A stretch of 64,000 nucleotides of DNA, taken from positions 62,001-126,000 of the forward strand of contig JAUIGE010000002.1 in the NCBI GenBank assembly GCA_030430205.1. Reading direction: 5' to 3'. The notes beneath the pieces were generated by a model that was not told where the DNA came from, made no database searches, and worked only from the letters and a program-made list of their open reading frames with translations. The translations under genes and the position numbers were made by a program. How positions within the stretch are numbered: position 1 is the stretch's first letter; each line of letters starts with the position of its first letter. This document shows positions 18,895-28,020 of this stretch, one piece after another. The stretch is from Bacteroidia bacterium (GTDB lineage Bacteria > Bacteroidota > Bacteroidia > J057).

Positions 18895-18987
18895 TTTCGG
18901 GTTTCGGGTTTCGAGTAGTCCATTCCCGAAACTCGAAACCCAAAACCCAAAACCCAAAACCCAAAACCCAAAACCCGAAACCCAAAA
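18895..18987. repeat. Heptamer array with inverted arms (locus A, CCCRAAA family)
   Basis: The left arm, 18895-18915, has three 7-bp units of the TTTCGGG/TTTCGAG type. After a 9-bp spacer the right arm, 18925-18987, has nine 7-bp units in the opposite sense (CCCGAAA, CTCGAAA, CCCAAAA five times, CCCGAAA, CCCAAAA). The arms can pair into a long imperfect hairpin. The array fills the gap between the second kinase and the response regulator and ends 11 nt before its ATG, so it would lie in the shared mRNA. Confidence 0.9.
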
Positions 18988-18998
18988 CTTCTTCACCA

Positions 18999-19628
18999 AT
19001 GAAAAACCAGGACATCGCAGTAGCCATTATCGAAGACGATGCGGAAATCCGCCAATTATTCACCTTGCTGATCGATAGCTCTCCGGGCTTTCGCTGCAAG
19101 CATAGCTACGAGCAGGCCGAAGATGCCCTGAAAGGCATCACCAAAGGGGCGGTGGACATCGCCCTGATGGATATAGACCTGCCGGGCATGTCGGGGATTG
19201 AATGCACGAGGCTATTGCGGTCCCTGGATCCTGGTATAGAGGTGGTTATGCTGACGGTTCATGAGGACGAGCAGGCGGTCTTTGACTCGCTATGTGCAGG
19301 CGCCTGCGGCTATTTGCTGAAGGAAACGCCCCCCGTCCAGGTGCTGGACGCTATCCAAAGTGCCTTCGCCGGTGGCGCACCCATGAGCGCGGATATCGCG
19401 CGCCGGGTGGTCCGGTCCTTTCATGGACCGGTAGAAAACCCGCTCAGTGAGCGGGAGATGGAGGTGCTGCGCATGCTCTGCCGCGGCGACAATTATAAGA
19501 TGATCGCCGAGGCGATTTTCGTCAGCCCCAATACTGTGAAAGCCCATATCAAGAATATTTACAAAAAACTTCATGTCAATAGCCGGGCAGAAGCGGTGAG
19601 CAAAGCTTTTAAAGATCGCCTGATCTGA
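18999..19628 (+). CDS. LuxR/NarL-type response regulator
   Basis: A 209-aa two-domain regulator. I start at the ATG at 18999 ([18 protein letters not shown]); the open frame upstream only translates a repeat array. The receiver spans residues 5-120 with the acidic pair Glu12/Asp13 and phospho-acceptor Asp58 (ALMDIDLPG). The LuxR helix-turn-helix near 145-205 reads [14 protein letters not shown] then [18 protein letters not shown]. It follows the two propeller kinases on the same strand. Those kinases carry HisKA_3-type dimerisation regions, the usual partner of NarL-type regulators, so a three-gene signalling unit is likely. Target genes may include the secreted proteins that follow, but no binding site was identified. 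Confidence 0.95.
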   Translation: MKNQDIAVAIIEDDAEIRQLFTLLIDSSPGFRCKHSYEQAEDALKGITKGAVDIALMDIDLPGMSGIECTRLLRSLDPGIEVVMLTVHEDEQAVFDSLCAGACGYLLKETPPVQVLDAIQSAFAGGAPMSADIARRVVRSFHGPVENPLSEREMEVLRMLCRGDNYKMIAEAIFVSPNTVKAHIKNIYKKLHVNSRAEAVSKAFKDRLI

Positions 19629-19629
19629 T

Positions 19630-19651
19630 GATTTTCGGTTTTTCGAAAATC
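19630..19651 (+). terminator. Weak hairpin after the response regulator
   Basis: GATTTTCG (19630-19637) and CGAAAATC (19644-19651) form a perfect 8-bp stem around GTTTTT just past the stop of the response regulator. No T-tract follows, so it may be a weak terminator or only an mRNA-end hairpin. Confidence 0.3.
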
Positions 19652-19688
19652 ACCCAAATGGGTAAGCTTTCCTTCGATTTGAAGGCCG

Positions 19689-19696
19689 TACATTTG
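19689..19696 (+). promoter_or_regulatory. Candidate -7 element for the T9SS gene
   Basis: TACATTTG fits the Bacteroidota -7 consensus TAnnTTTG. No good -33 TTTG lies at the normal spacing, and the implied leader of about 100 nt is long, so this is tentative. Confidence 0.3.
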
Positions 19697-19801
19697 GGAT
19701 AGATCATTTCACTTACTGATTGAACCTCTCATTTATTTCGCCAGAAAAAGCAATTCACTTTGCCTGAGATCGCTTTGTCTCATTTTTAACCTAAATCAAC
19801 C

Positions 19802-20866
19802 ATGAAAAACCAAAACACATTTTTTATCTGCATGAACCTTTTGCTCTTTAGCACAGGTCTTTTTGCCCAGCCCACGATCACCAACCAGAACATGGTAGAG
19901 GTCGGCTCCAGTGCTCCGGTACAGTATTTTGAGCAGGCTGTTTTTTCTCCGGGACCCGCTGGCCCTAACCAGAATTGGGACTTTAGTCAGGTGATGACAA
20001 AGGGAACTTCCTTTGAATGGAAGGCGCTTTCGCCAGTGGCTACGCCCTGGGCCGCCGACTATCCCACTGCGACTCATGCCTTTCCTTTCCTGGAAGATTC
20101 TATCGAAGGTATGCACTACTATCGCTATGATGGCAGCAGGGTAGAACTGCTGGGAACAGTGAATGCGCTGCATAATAATGGTTCCACAGATACTTTGTTG
20201 TACGATTTTAATGCTAATCCGCAGTTGGAGATGGCCTATCCGCTCTCTTACCAGGGGGAGGTAAAAGATACGGCGAGCGGTACGGCGACCATCTCATTTG
20301 CCGGCAATACCGTTACGGTGAATCGGACGATTTACCGCACGCTCCGTGCAGATGGCCATGGTGATCTGACAACGCCTTTTGGCTCTTTTAGCAATGTACT
20401 GAGGGTAATCATAGAAGAGGATATCGAAGACCGGACCTTCGGTCAGATCGTAACCCGCCAGGCCAACCGTCGCTACTATTGGTACGCTCCCAATGAGAAA
20501 TATTTGCTTCTGCAAATGGATAGCCTCGCAGTGCTGCCGCTCGCTGGCCCCAGCTCCGTGAGCTTCAATATGTTTTACCGTTCGGGTGAGGTCATGACAG
20601 GGATTGACAAAAATATCGCAACTGATATTGGCTTGACTGTTTTTCCCAATCCTGCCCATGAGCAGATCCATATCCGCTTGCAACTGGCTAGGCCGGAACA
20701 GATTCAACTTGAAATACGGGACCTCCAGGGCCGCTTGATTCGCCAGCTTGACGCTTTCAGTACCGATCCGATTTCTCTCCTTACCATGGATATCACTCCT
20801 GGCATTTTCCTCCTTATTGTGAAAACCCAGGAAGGGAAAGCAACACAACTGATTACCCTCAAATAA
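19802..20866 (+). CDS. Secreted protein with C-terminal T9SS sorting domain
   Basis: A 354-aa protein. The signal peptide ends near LLLFSTGLFAQ. The central ~230 residues (VEVGSSAPVQYFEQAVFSPGP, then NWDFSQVMTKGTSFEW) are beta-rich and match no family I can name. The last ~80 residues start TVFPNPAHEQIHIRL and end FLLIVKTQEGKATQLITLK, a type A T9SS tail. It is therefore exported to the surface or medium. It is followed 27 bp later by a small lipoprotein gene on the same strand, probably in the same transcript. Confidence 0.85.
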   Translation: MKNQNTFFICMNLLLFSTGLFAQPTITNQNMVEVGSSAPVQYFEQAVFSPGPAGPNQNWDFSQVMTKGTSFEWKALSPVATPWAADYPTATHAFPFLEDSIEGMHYYRYDGSRVELLGTVNALHNNGSTDTLLYDFNANPQLEMAYPLSYQGEVKDTASGTATISFAGNTVTVNRTIYRTLRADGHGDLTTPFGSFSNVLRVIIEEDIEDRTFGQIVTRQANRRYYWYAPNEKYLLLQMDSLAVLPLAGPSSVSFNMFYRSGEVMTGIDKNIATDIGLTVFPNPAHEQIHIRLQLARPEQIQLEIRDLQGRLIRQLDAFSTDPISLLTMDITPGIFLLIVKTQEGKATQLITLK

Positions 20867-20893
20867 ATTAACTCAACTCAATAAAATACGATC

Positions 20894-21442
20894 ATGAAAA
20901 ATTATCTTAAGTTATTCGCCTTGCTCGCCATCCTCTTCAGCTTCGCAGCTTGTACCCCTGGCGACACCCCAGGGGATGAGAATCTCGGCATTGCCAATGC
21001 TGCCAATAGCAGCATCTCTTTCACCGCCAAAGTCAACGGACTTGACTGGGAAGCTGCAGAAATCACAGCCGTGCAAAGCGACGGCGGATCGGGTAGCAAC
21101 CCCAATGTTGACATCCGTCAATTTACCATTAAAGGCGAAAATGCCGCAGGCGATATCATCCAGTTTGTGCTTCAAAGAGCTACCGCAGAAGCCTTTGGTG
21201 TGGGGACTTATGATGTCAGTCCTACATCGGGTGAGTATGGCACCGTTTTCCTTTATACAGGAAGTGAGGGCTCTTTTCAGAGTTTTCCGGGCCTAAGTTC
21301 GGGTACAATTGAAATCACGAAGATTTCGGGAAATCAGATAGAAGGCACTTTTGATGCAGTATTGCATCAGGGCGCGGCCGGGGATAGCCTCACCATCTCG
21401 ATGGGTGCGTTTAAATCGAATAAGTACGGGACCTTTTATTAA
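20894..21442 (+). CDS. Small lipoprotein, DUF6252-like
   Basis: A 182-aa protein starting MKNYLKLFALLAILFSFAACT, a signal with a lipobox and acceptor Cys20. The mature part opens with a low-complexity spacer (PGDTPGDENLGIANAANSS) and then a beta-rich domain with SFTAKVNGLDWEAAEI. This resembles the DUF6252 lipoproteins of Bacteroidota, an assignment made from pattern memory and therefore tentative. Function is unknown. It follows the T9SS gene by 27 bp and its stop is 3 bp from that of the convergent SGNH hydrolase gene. Confidence 0.75.
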   Translation: MKNYLKLFALLAILFSFAACTPGDTPGDENLGIANAANSSISFTAKVNGLDWEAAEITAVQSDGGSGSNPNVDIRQFTIKGENAAGDIIQFVLQRATAEAFGVGTYDVSPTSGEYGTVFLYTGSEGSFQSFPGLSSGTIEITKISGNQIEGTFDAVLHQGAAGDSLTISMGAFKSNKYGTFY

Positions 21443-21445
21443 AGG

Positions 21446-23920
21446 TCATTCCTTCATCAATAAGCTATTTCCATAGCTTCTCTTATCCTGCACATGCAGG
21501 ATGTAGAGGCCGGCAGGCAGCTTCGACAGCGAAGCTGCCTGTTTGTTTAGGTCGAAATCGAAACGATTTTCGGAGGATTGCGAAGGGATGAGCCTGCCGA
21601 GGTGGCGACCTTGCAGGTCGGAGAGCCTGAAGTTGGGATGGCCTTTGAGGGGAGTGGCAGATTCCAGACTGAATTTTCCTGATGTTGGATTGGGGAAAAC
21701 GGAAAGGCTTATTTCGCTCCAGCTTTTATCTGTATTTCGCGTTCCTAAATCAATGATTGTGCTTTGTGTTAAGCTGTCACAGGCATTTTGAATGCTTAAT
21801 ACAACCGTATAATTTCCTGAAGTTGCATAGGTGTGGATAGGATTAAATGCGCTGCTTGTCGTTCCATCTCCAAAGTCCCACAAATAGCTCCGGGCCCTGA
21901 GGGATTTATTATCTAAATAAATACTTGTGCCACCGGTATATATCACATCATACCCAATAGATGGCACGCTGTCTATTTCCACAAAAACCGCATCTATTGC
22001 ATCGCCACAGGCATTTTCTACCTGTACCCAGTATACCCCTTGTTGCTTCGCCCATATAGCCGATGAGCTATCACCGGTAGACCATTTGTAGCTGACGCCT
22101 GCAGACAGGCCCGGATCCAGCAGCACGCTGTCACAGCCGATCCTATCGGCTCCCAGCTGCAGCCCCGGGGGCTGTTGGAGCAAGGCTACTACCGGCAAAC
22201 GATCCGTTTTGCATTCGCCCTCAGGCCTATCGCCATAGCTGTAGAAAACACGCCCATTCCACTGCCTGGGGTAATAATTTCCCCCAAAATTATAACTGAC
22301 GCCACTGCCGCAAAAGATGCTCAGCTCAGCTGTACGCACAGTCAAAGGTTGCCCTGTACTGCGATAAGACATGCGCGCATTGGGGTCATGCATTTGCAGG
22401 TAAATGCCCACTGTATCACCCGGCATCAGGCTGAGTGTGCCAAAAGATGCTGTGACAAAGGAGTCTGCATGAACTGCCAGAACACTGTCACTGCCCCAGA
22501 AGCCCCAGGCAGCAGCCTGTGCTTCAAAGCCCAGATGAGAACCCATTTTGTAAAATGCATTCACTTGCTGCATCCCCAGATCTGCTATTTTCAGTTCCAG
22601 ACTGTCTACCGTAAGTGTATCGTGAATGAGGATGTCAAACATGGCTCCATTCCAATTGACATTGGAAATGCGGGTAGTTGACAGAGAATTGTTGAATGTC
22701 AGGTCACCTCTGACAGCTTCGACATAGTAAGTTTTGCTTGCTGTGAGAGGAGCAGTAGCGTAGGTGTTGCCACTTGCCAGCAGGCTCCCGCCTGACACGA
22801 CATCATACCAACGGATATGATCGTCCTGCCCGGCCTGCGCCTGCAAGAGCGCCCGTCCCCTTTCACAGACGGTGTCATCAATCAGCTCCAGCTCGGGATA
22901 GCCGAGGAAGCTTTTGGTCAGCCATAGGCTGTCGTTGGAGGCGATCGAATCGCCGCTATAGCTATGAAAGAGGGTGAAATCGTAGGTGCCTTTTGCCAGC
23001 AGATTTGCCAGGAAATACAGGGTGTCAGTCATACAGTTGCCGATGCCCTGGCTTTGATTTTGGGAGATATTGCTCTGTTTCCCGCTGCCTCTTTCCACGA
23101 TTTGCAGCGAAAAGGGCAAATTTGCGGATACAGCCGCACCCAGGTTGGTATAGATAAGTTGAATGCTGGCAGCGCTGTCTCCACAGCGATTTCTGGCTAT
23201 GACAGACATATCCATGAGCCCCAAATCCGGGAAGGGGCTCGGTGTGTAGAGCTGTGCGGGCAGGTTTTTTTGCACTGCTTTGTTATATAAAATCCAATGG
23301 CCGCTATTGTTCAGGTGAACGGCATCGGCCGCAAATTGCGGCTTTACGAGCTGGTTGGTATCCGCCAAAACGGTCCAGAAATCCAGCACATAGGGACTAA
23401 ATCTGGCAATGATGGAATCTTTTACTGCTGCCTGGTAGGGACCAGAATTGACAATCGGCTGTGTGGTGCAAATCCAGACAGGCACTCCCATATTATTCGC
23501 ATGGCGAAAGAGAGAGTCAAAATTGCTGAGTTGCTCAGCCATGGGATATTGGCGGTCATTGGACGGCAGATTGATGATGATGCCATCAGGCTGGTAGTAG
23601 AGGGCTTTGCTCATATTATGAGCGGTGTCTGGCAGAGGCCGCCCTGTGGGCGGCACAAAGGCATCAGGCATGATGCGGTAGGTCACGAATCCGCCTACGG
23701 CGAGGTTGATGACCTCATTGGCAGGGTTGATGCCCTGCAGGTATGCGCGGTAGCGGTTGACCCAACTGCTATCTATAGGGCTGGCGCCTGCGCCAGCGCC
23801 GGTCGATGAGCCCAGCACGACAATGCGGTAATCATTTGCAAGAATGCAGGGGTTTTGGGCTGATCCGGGAATAACAAAAAACAGGAGGAGGATATATAGA
23901 AAAAAGCCTTGAGATTTCAT
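21446..23920 (-). CDS. Secreted SGNH/GDSL hydrolase with Ig-like, PKD and T9SS domains
   Basis: An 824-aa protein starting at the ATG at 23918-23920 (MKSQGFFLYILLLFFVIPGSAQ signal). The N-terminal ~220 residues are an SGNH hydrolase: nucleophile block VVLGSSTGAGAG, block III INLPSNDRQYP, and block V DAVHLNNSGH with the Asp and His of the triad. Middle regions hold an Ig-like part (TYYVEAVRG) and a lectin-like stretch. A PKD domain near residues 665-735 contains YLWDFGDGTTSS and HTYATSGNYTVVL. A T9SS tail begins SVFPNPTSGKFSLE. It is likely a surface or secreted esterase acting on acylated carbohydrate or lipid; the substrate is unknown. It points toward the small lipoprotein and is followed upstream by a heptamer array. 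Confidence 0.88.
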   Translation of the reverse strand: MKSQGFFLYILLLFFVIPGSAQNPCILANDYRIVVLGSSTGAGAGASPIDSSWVNRYRAYLQGINPANEVINLAVGGFVTYRIMPDAFVPPTGRPLPDTAHNMSKALYYQPDGIIINLPSNDRQYPMAEQLSNFDSLFRHANNMGVPVWICTTQPIVNSGPYQAAVKDSIIARFSPYVLDFWTVLADTNQLVKPQFAADAVHLNNSGHWILYNKAVQKNLPAQLYTPSPFPDLGLMDMSVIARNRCGDSAASIQLIYTNLGAAVSANLPFSLQIVERGSGKQSNISQNQSQGIGNCMTDTLYFLANLLAKGTYDFTLFHSYSGDSIASNDSLWLTKSFLGYPELELIDDTVCERGRALLQAQAGQDDHIRWYDVVSGGSLLASGNTYATAPLTASKTYYVEAVRGDLTFNNSLSTTRISNVNWNGAMFDILIHDTLTVDSLELKIADLGMQQVNAFYKMGSHLGFEAQAAAWGFWGSDSVLAVHADSFVTASFGTLSLMPGDTVGIYLQMHDPNARMSYRSTGQPLTVRTAELSIFCGSGVSYNFGGNYYPRQWNGRVFYSYGDRPEGECKTDRLPVVALLQQPPGLQLGADRIGCDSVLLDPGLSAGVSYKWSTGDSSSAIWAKQQGVYWVQVENACGDAIDAVFVEIDSVPSIGYDVIYTGGTSIYLDNKSLRARSYLWDFGDGTTSSAFNPIHTYATSGNYTVVLSIQNACDSLTQSTIIDLGTRNTDKSWSEISLSVFPNPTSGKFSLESATPLKGHPNFRLSDLQGRHLGRLIPSQSSENRFDFDLNKQAASLSKLPAGLYILHVQDKRSYGNSLLMKE

Positions 23921-23980
23921 GCTCAAAAGCTACTGCTTTTTCACCAAAAATCTCAAGGCTCTATCATTTATTCCCATGTC

Positions 23981-24026
23981 AACAGCCAACTGCTACTGCC
24001 AACTGCCAACTGCCAACTGCTACTGC
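23981..24026. repeat. Heptamer array (locus D, AACTGCC family)
   Basis: The units read AACAGCC, AACTGCT, ACTGCC, AACTGCC, AACTGCC, AACTGCT, ACTGCCT, about 7 bp each, ending at the stop codon of the minus-strand T9SS gene. Unlike the other loci no inverted left arm is evident. The sequence after it, ACTTCTT, matches the flank of two other arrays, though here those bases are the last codons of the T9SS gene. Confidence 0.8.
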
Positions 24027-25154
24027 CTACTTCTTCAATTTCACAACGCGATGCGTCTCCACTGAACCACTGGGTCTTGTCAGCTGTACCATATACATGC
24101 CATCGGCGAAGGAAGAAAAATCCAGCGTCATTGTTTCGTTGCTTGCAGCAAAATGATGTTGGGTAGCCATTATCAATTTGCCAGACATATCAGTAACCTT
24201 GATTTTCGCATCACCTGTAATTTCTCCCATATATTTCACGAAAACAGTTCCATTGCTGGGAGATGGATATACCACCATCTGGTTGAGATCAAAATGGACA
24301 TTTACCACATTGGAGTACTTCACGCTCCCATCTATATCCACCTGCTTCAGGCGGTAATAGTTGACAGCATCCATGCTGCTCGCGTCCAAAAACTGGTAGG
24401 TTTGAACCTCATCTGTCGTGCCGGCACCTTTTACTTTTCCCAGTGGGAAAAAGCTTCCATCTTTAAAGCTTTTTTCGATCACGAAATGATCATTGTTGAG
24501 TTCTGTAGCAGTAGCCCAGTTGAGTTCTACTCGCCTTCCATCAAGTTTATCTGCGTGAAAATCAAGCAATTCTACCGGCAGGAAACCATTGGCATAAGGT
24601 ATTTCAGTGGCTGTGCCCCCTACATTTGTTAAATAAAATTGTTGGCCAATCATATTCTGGGTAGCCAGGGTAATCCCGGAAGGCACAGCTGCATTTTGGT
24701 TTTTGAGAAAAATCGTATACAACAAGGTTGGCGTAGTGGGTACCGCCGTGTGTATAGATGGACTGGGCAGGGCGTTTAAAAAATTACTTAGCCAGGTAAA
24801 AACCACAACAGTTTCTTTGTTGTCAGCTACATTAATGGTTGAATACTTATTATAAAACTGCCCTCCAAAGTTCAACTGCTCATTGAGAAGTGGACCCGGT
24901 ACATAAGCAATATTGTTACTCAAATTAACAGTAGTGCCGAAACGACTTGCATTGTAGTTGAAGTAAATCTGTCCACGACTATGGAATGTCCCTGTTTGGT
25001 CGGCAGACATCATCACATCAAAAGAAGTAGCACTTCCTAAAGTGGGATGGGCTACGATGTGCTCATTTGCGATTTCATAGAATACAGTCTGAGCCATTAC
25101 ATTATTCAGGGCGAATAAGAGAGAAAAGGAAATAAACAGATAAAGATTTTTCAT
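24027..25154 (-). CDS. Secreted T9SS protein, paralogue B of a tandem pair
   Basis: A 375-aa protein. The start at 25152-25154 gives MKNLYLFISFSLLFALNNVMAQ, a Sec signal. The N-terminal ~190 residues resemble a cohesin-like beta domain (IANEHIVAHPTLGSATSFDV, then TFHSRGQIYFNYNASRFG). A second region has the LLDFHADKLDGRRVELNWATATE pattern common just before T9SS tails. The tail reads VVYPSPSNGTVFVKYMGE and ends HRVVKLKK. It lies 4 bp after its paralogue on the same strand, so the two are one operon and one duplication. A dockerin or other partner was not seen in the window. Confidence 0.85.
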   Translation of the reverse strand: MKNLYLFISFSLLFALNNVMAQTVFYEIANEHIVAHPTLGSATSFDVMMSADQTGTFHSRGQIYFNYNASRFGTTVNLSNNIAYVPGPLLNEQLNFGGQFYNKYSTINVADNKETVVVFTWLSNFLNALPSPSIHTAVPTTPTLLYTIFLKNQNAAVPSGITLATQNMIGQQFYLTNVGGTATEIPYANGFLPVELLDFHADKLDGRRVELNWATATELNNDHFVIEKSFKDGSFFPLGKVKGAGTTDEVQTYQFLDASSMDAVNYYRLKQVDIDGSVKYSNVVNVHFDLNQMVVYPSPSNGTVFVKYMGEITGDAKIKVTDMSGKLIMATQHHFAASNETMTLDFSSFADGMYMVQLTRPSGSVETHRVVKLKK

Positions 25155-25158
25155 GTTC

Positions 25159-26301
25159 TTACGGTTGAGATTTAATGATCTTTTGGCTTCGACTTTGGCC
25201 TTGCTCATCCATGATTTGTGCAAAATATACCCCCTCTGCAAGGCCTGACAAGTCTATTGTCTGGATTGTTTGAGATGTAGTAAATTGGAAACAATGTTTC
25301 AGGTGTATTTTGCCAGTGATATCTGAAATTACAATAGCATAAGCAGATCCAGAAGAAGCGCTAATATACAACAAACTGTTGGTCGGTGAAGGATATAGCT
25401 GCGCCAGTGATGTTTTTTTGGCTTCGAGCTGTATAATATTTGAAAAATTACTTCTTCCATCCATATCAACCTGGCGCAGACGATAGTAAGTTGAGTTACT
25501 TTGTGCTGTCTGGTCTATCCAGTGGTATGTCTGTATCTCGTCGGAATTTCCCGCACCTTTTACTTCTCCAACACGAAAGAACCTGCCATTCTCATGCCGT
25601 TTTTCAATGACAAAATAACGATTGTTCGTTTCGGTGAATGTAGCCCAGCTGAGCGCCACCCTTTCCTCATCCAGCCAGCTTGCCTGAAAATCCATTAATT
25701 CTATGGGGAGAAGCCCAACTGCTCCATAGGGAACTTCGTCTGGGTTGCCGTCCCCATCGGTATCTGTAATAAAAAATTGCTGGTTGGGCATAAGGGATAA
25801 ATGAATCTCTACATCTCCGGCGGAGGGTGGATTCACGATTTTGAAATAAACGGTATACAACTTTGCCAGGGTGTCAGGGACTTCATTGTGGAGCCCCGGC
25901 TGAGGTAGAAAATTTAACCATTCACTCTCCCAGGTAAAGGCAACAACATTCGCCAAATTGTCAATGACATTGACTGTCAGGTATTTGGGGCGAAGCTGGC
26001 CAAAGAAATTGACTATACCCCTGAGCAGGGTATCGTGCTCGAAAGCGATATTGTTTCGGTTGTCAACAAAAGTCCCAAAGCGGGTTGTATCGTACTTTAA
26101 ATACAGCAGGCCCCGGCTGTGGTAGGTGCCGGCATAGCTGGCATACATAGACACATCCACGGCAAACGCATTTCCCAAAGTCGGATGCGTTACCACCCGT
26201 TCATTATCAATATGAAAAAATAATGAAGGTTGGGCTGCAAGAAGGCCGAACCCTATAGACAGATAAAACAAGAAAGCTGCAATTGGTGTTTTTACGTTCA
26301 T
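25159..26301 (-). CDS. Secreted T9SS protein, paralogue A of a tandem pair
   Basis: A 380-aa protein starting at the ATG at 26299-26301 (MNVKTPIAAFLFYLSIGFGL signal). Its order of elements is that of the next gene: a beta domain with IDNERVVTHPTLGNAFAVDVSMYA and TYHSRGLLYLKYDTTRFG, the region LMDFQASWLDEERVALSWATFTE, and a T9SS tail with QLYPSPTNSLLYISA. A short calcium-site-like motif, DTDGDGNPDEVPYG, is intact here but reads TNVGGTATEIPYA in the paralogue. It is the first gene of the two-gene operon and is divergent from the HtrA gene. Confidence 0.85.
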   Translation of the reverse strand: MNVKTPIAAFLFYLSIGFGLLAAQPSLFFHIDNERVVTHPTLGNAFAVDVSMYASYAGTYHSRGLLYLKYDTTRFGTFVDNRNNIAFEHDTLLRGIVNFFGQLRPKYLTVNVIDNLANVVAFTWESEWLNFLPQPGLHNEVPDTLAKLYTVYFKIVNPPSAGDVEIHLSLMPNQQFFITDTDGDGNPDEVPYGAVGLLPIELMDFQASWLDEERVALSWATFTETNNRYFVIEKRHENGRFFRVGEVKGAGNSDEIQTYHWIDQTAQSNSTYYRLRQVDMDGRSNFSNIIQLEAKKTSLAQLYPSPTNSLLYISASSGSAYAIVISDITGKIHLKHCFQFTTSQTIQTIDLSGLAEGVYFAQIMDEQGQSRSQKIIKSQP

Positions 26302-26520
26302 TTTTTGAGAAAAAGATTTACCTACATGGAAGCCAGTATTTTGCACAAAATTGGCAAATACCCGGCCAAAATGGGTGTGGAAATTGCTTGTTACCTAATA
26401 AGATTGAGGTCGGTAAAATTACTTATTTTTTTTAACTTTTTATTAACAATAAGCTCGCCAGCTTGCACGTAAAAAAGCCTCCGGATCATCCAATAATTGA
26501 ACTATTCAAACATGCTTTTC

Positions 26521-28020
26521 ATGAAAAAAATATTGCCTTATATCCTTGTTTCTCTTTTGGTAAGCTGCCTCACCCTGGGCGTTTATCATTTCTCAGGCTT
26601 AGGAGAAAAAGAAACCCAGGTCCTGGCGCCAGTGTCCAAAAAGCAGGATTCTTTTCCTGTATTAACAAGCAATGAGTATGTACAACCTGCCTTTCGTTCT
26701 GGTTTGGCGGACAACCTTCCCATCAGTTTTTCAGAAGCCGCTGAACGCTCCTGCCCGGCTGTTGTTCACATCAAGTCCTACAAAAAGGCCAGCTACAGGC
26801 AGTCGAGCGATCCTTTTTTTGATTTATTTGGCATAAAGCCTCAGCATGGGGGAGGGCAGGAGATGCTTTCTACGGGTTCGGGCGTCATCATTAGTCCTGA
26901 TGGCTATATCGTCACCAATAACCACGTGATCGCTGAAGGCGATAGGCTCGAAGTCACCCTGCACGACAACCGCAGTTTCATGGCGACTGTCCTGGGGACC
27001 GACCCCTCGACGGACCTGGGACTGCTCAAAGTTGAGGGAGAAAAGCTGCCTTTCATCGAGTTTAGTAATTCAGACAATGCCCGGATCGGGCAATGGGTGC
27101 TTGCCGTAGGCAACCCCTTTAACCTGTCCTCTACCGTCACCGCAGGTATCGTCAGCGCCATCGGGCGCGACCTCGAGATCATTAAAGATCGCGCTGCGAT
27201 CGAGTCTTTCATCCAGACAGATGCAGCCGTCAATCCCGGCAACAGTGGGGGCGCCCTCGTCAACCTGGAAGGCAAGCTGGTGGGTATCAATACGGCTATT
27301 GCATCTCCGACGGGTGCTTATGCAGGCTATGCTTTTGCTGTGCCCGCTAATGTCGTCCGGAAAGTAGTCGCTGACCTGAAAGAATATGGCTCTGTGCAAA
27401 GAGGCTTTATGGGGATTTATTCGGTATATAACCTAAATGGAAACCTGGCAAAAGAACTCGGCGTGAATGTAACCGAAGGAGTTGTGGTCAAAAGCCTTTC
27501 GAAGGATGGAGCGGCCAAAGATGCCGGTCTTGAAGAAGGAGATATTATCCTCGAAGCGGATGATATCGTCATTAAGTCTGATGCCAAATTGAAAGAGATT
27601 TTAGCCCGGAAGCGCCCGGGGGACCACATTAAGATTGACGTCCTACGCAATGGCAAGCCCAAATCCTTTGATGTGTCTCTTACCAATCAGGAGGGTACGA
27701 CCGAGATTTTGGGTAAAGGAAGAAGCGAATTGCTCAAGGAGCTGGGTGCTGATTTTGGCGAATTGAGCCAATCAGAATTGCGTGAACTGGCCCGATACAA
27801 TATTCGCGGAGGTGCGAAAGTCTCCAAGCTTTATGCCGGTAAATTGCGCCAGCACACAGATATCAAAGTGGGATTTGTGATCCTCAAGGTAAATGGTGCA
27901 GCTGTGCAAAATGAAAAAGACCTCAATGACATATTGGAAAACCATCGGGGACAGCAGATAAAAATAGAAGGCTATTATCCGGGCTATACCCGTTTGTATG
28001 CCTACTCCATAGATTTATAG
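26521..28020 (+). CDS. htrA: HtrA/Do-family periplasmic serine protease with two PDZ domains
   Basis: About 499 aa. The ATG at 26521 (MKKILPYILVSLLVSCLTLGV) gives an N-terminal hydrophobic signal or anchor; ATG 26512 is an alternative three codons longer. The trypsin-like domain has His135 (VTNNHVI), Asp165 (PSTDLGLL) and Ser242 (NPGNSGGAL), the complete triad. PDZ1 lies near residues 300-395 and a more divergent PDZ2 at the C-terminus (KLYAGKLRQHTDIKVGFVIL). The family degrades misfolded envelope proteins. It is monocistronic, ending in a strong terminator. Confidence 0.95.
   Translation: MKKILPYILVSLLVSCLTLGVYHFSGLGEKETQVLAPVSKKQDSFPVLTSNEYVQPAFRSGLADNLPISFSEAAERSCPAVVHIKSYKKASYRQSSDPFFDLFGIKPQHGGGQEMLSTGSGVIISPDGYIVTNNHVIAEGDRLEVTLHDNRSFMATVLGTDPSTDLGLLKVEGEKLPFIEFSNSDNARIGQWVLAVGNPFNLSSTVTAGIVSAIGRDLEIIKDRAAIESFIQTDAAVNPGNSGGALVNLEGKLVGINTAIASPTGAYAGYAFAVPANVVRKVVADLKEYGSVQRGFMGIYSVYNLNGNLAKELGVNVTEGVVVKSLSKDGAAKDAGLEEGDIILEADDIVIKSDAKLKEILARKRPGDHIKIDVLRNGKPKSFDVSLTNQEGTTEILGKGRSELLKELGADFGELSQSELRELARYNIRGGAKVSKLYAGKLRQHTDIKVGFVILKVNGAAVQNEKDLNDILENHRGQQIKIEGYYPGYTRLYAYSIDL

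Noticed and set aside
18895-18987. Telomere-like repeats marking a linear end or assembly artefact
   Set aside because: The 7-bp array is internal, flanked by normal genes on both sides, and similar arrays occur at other sites.
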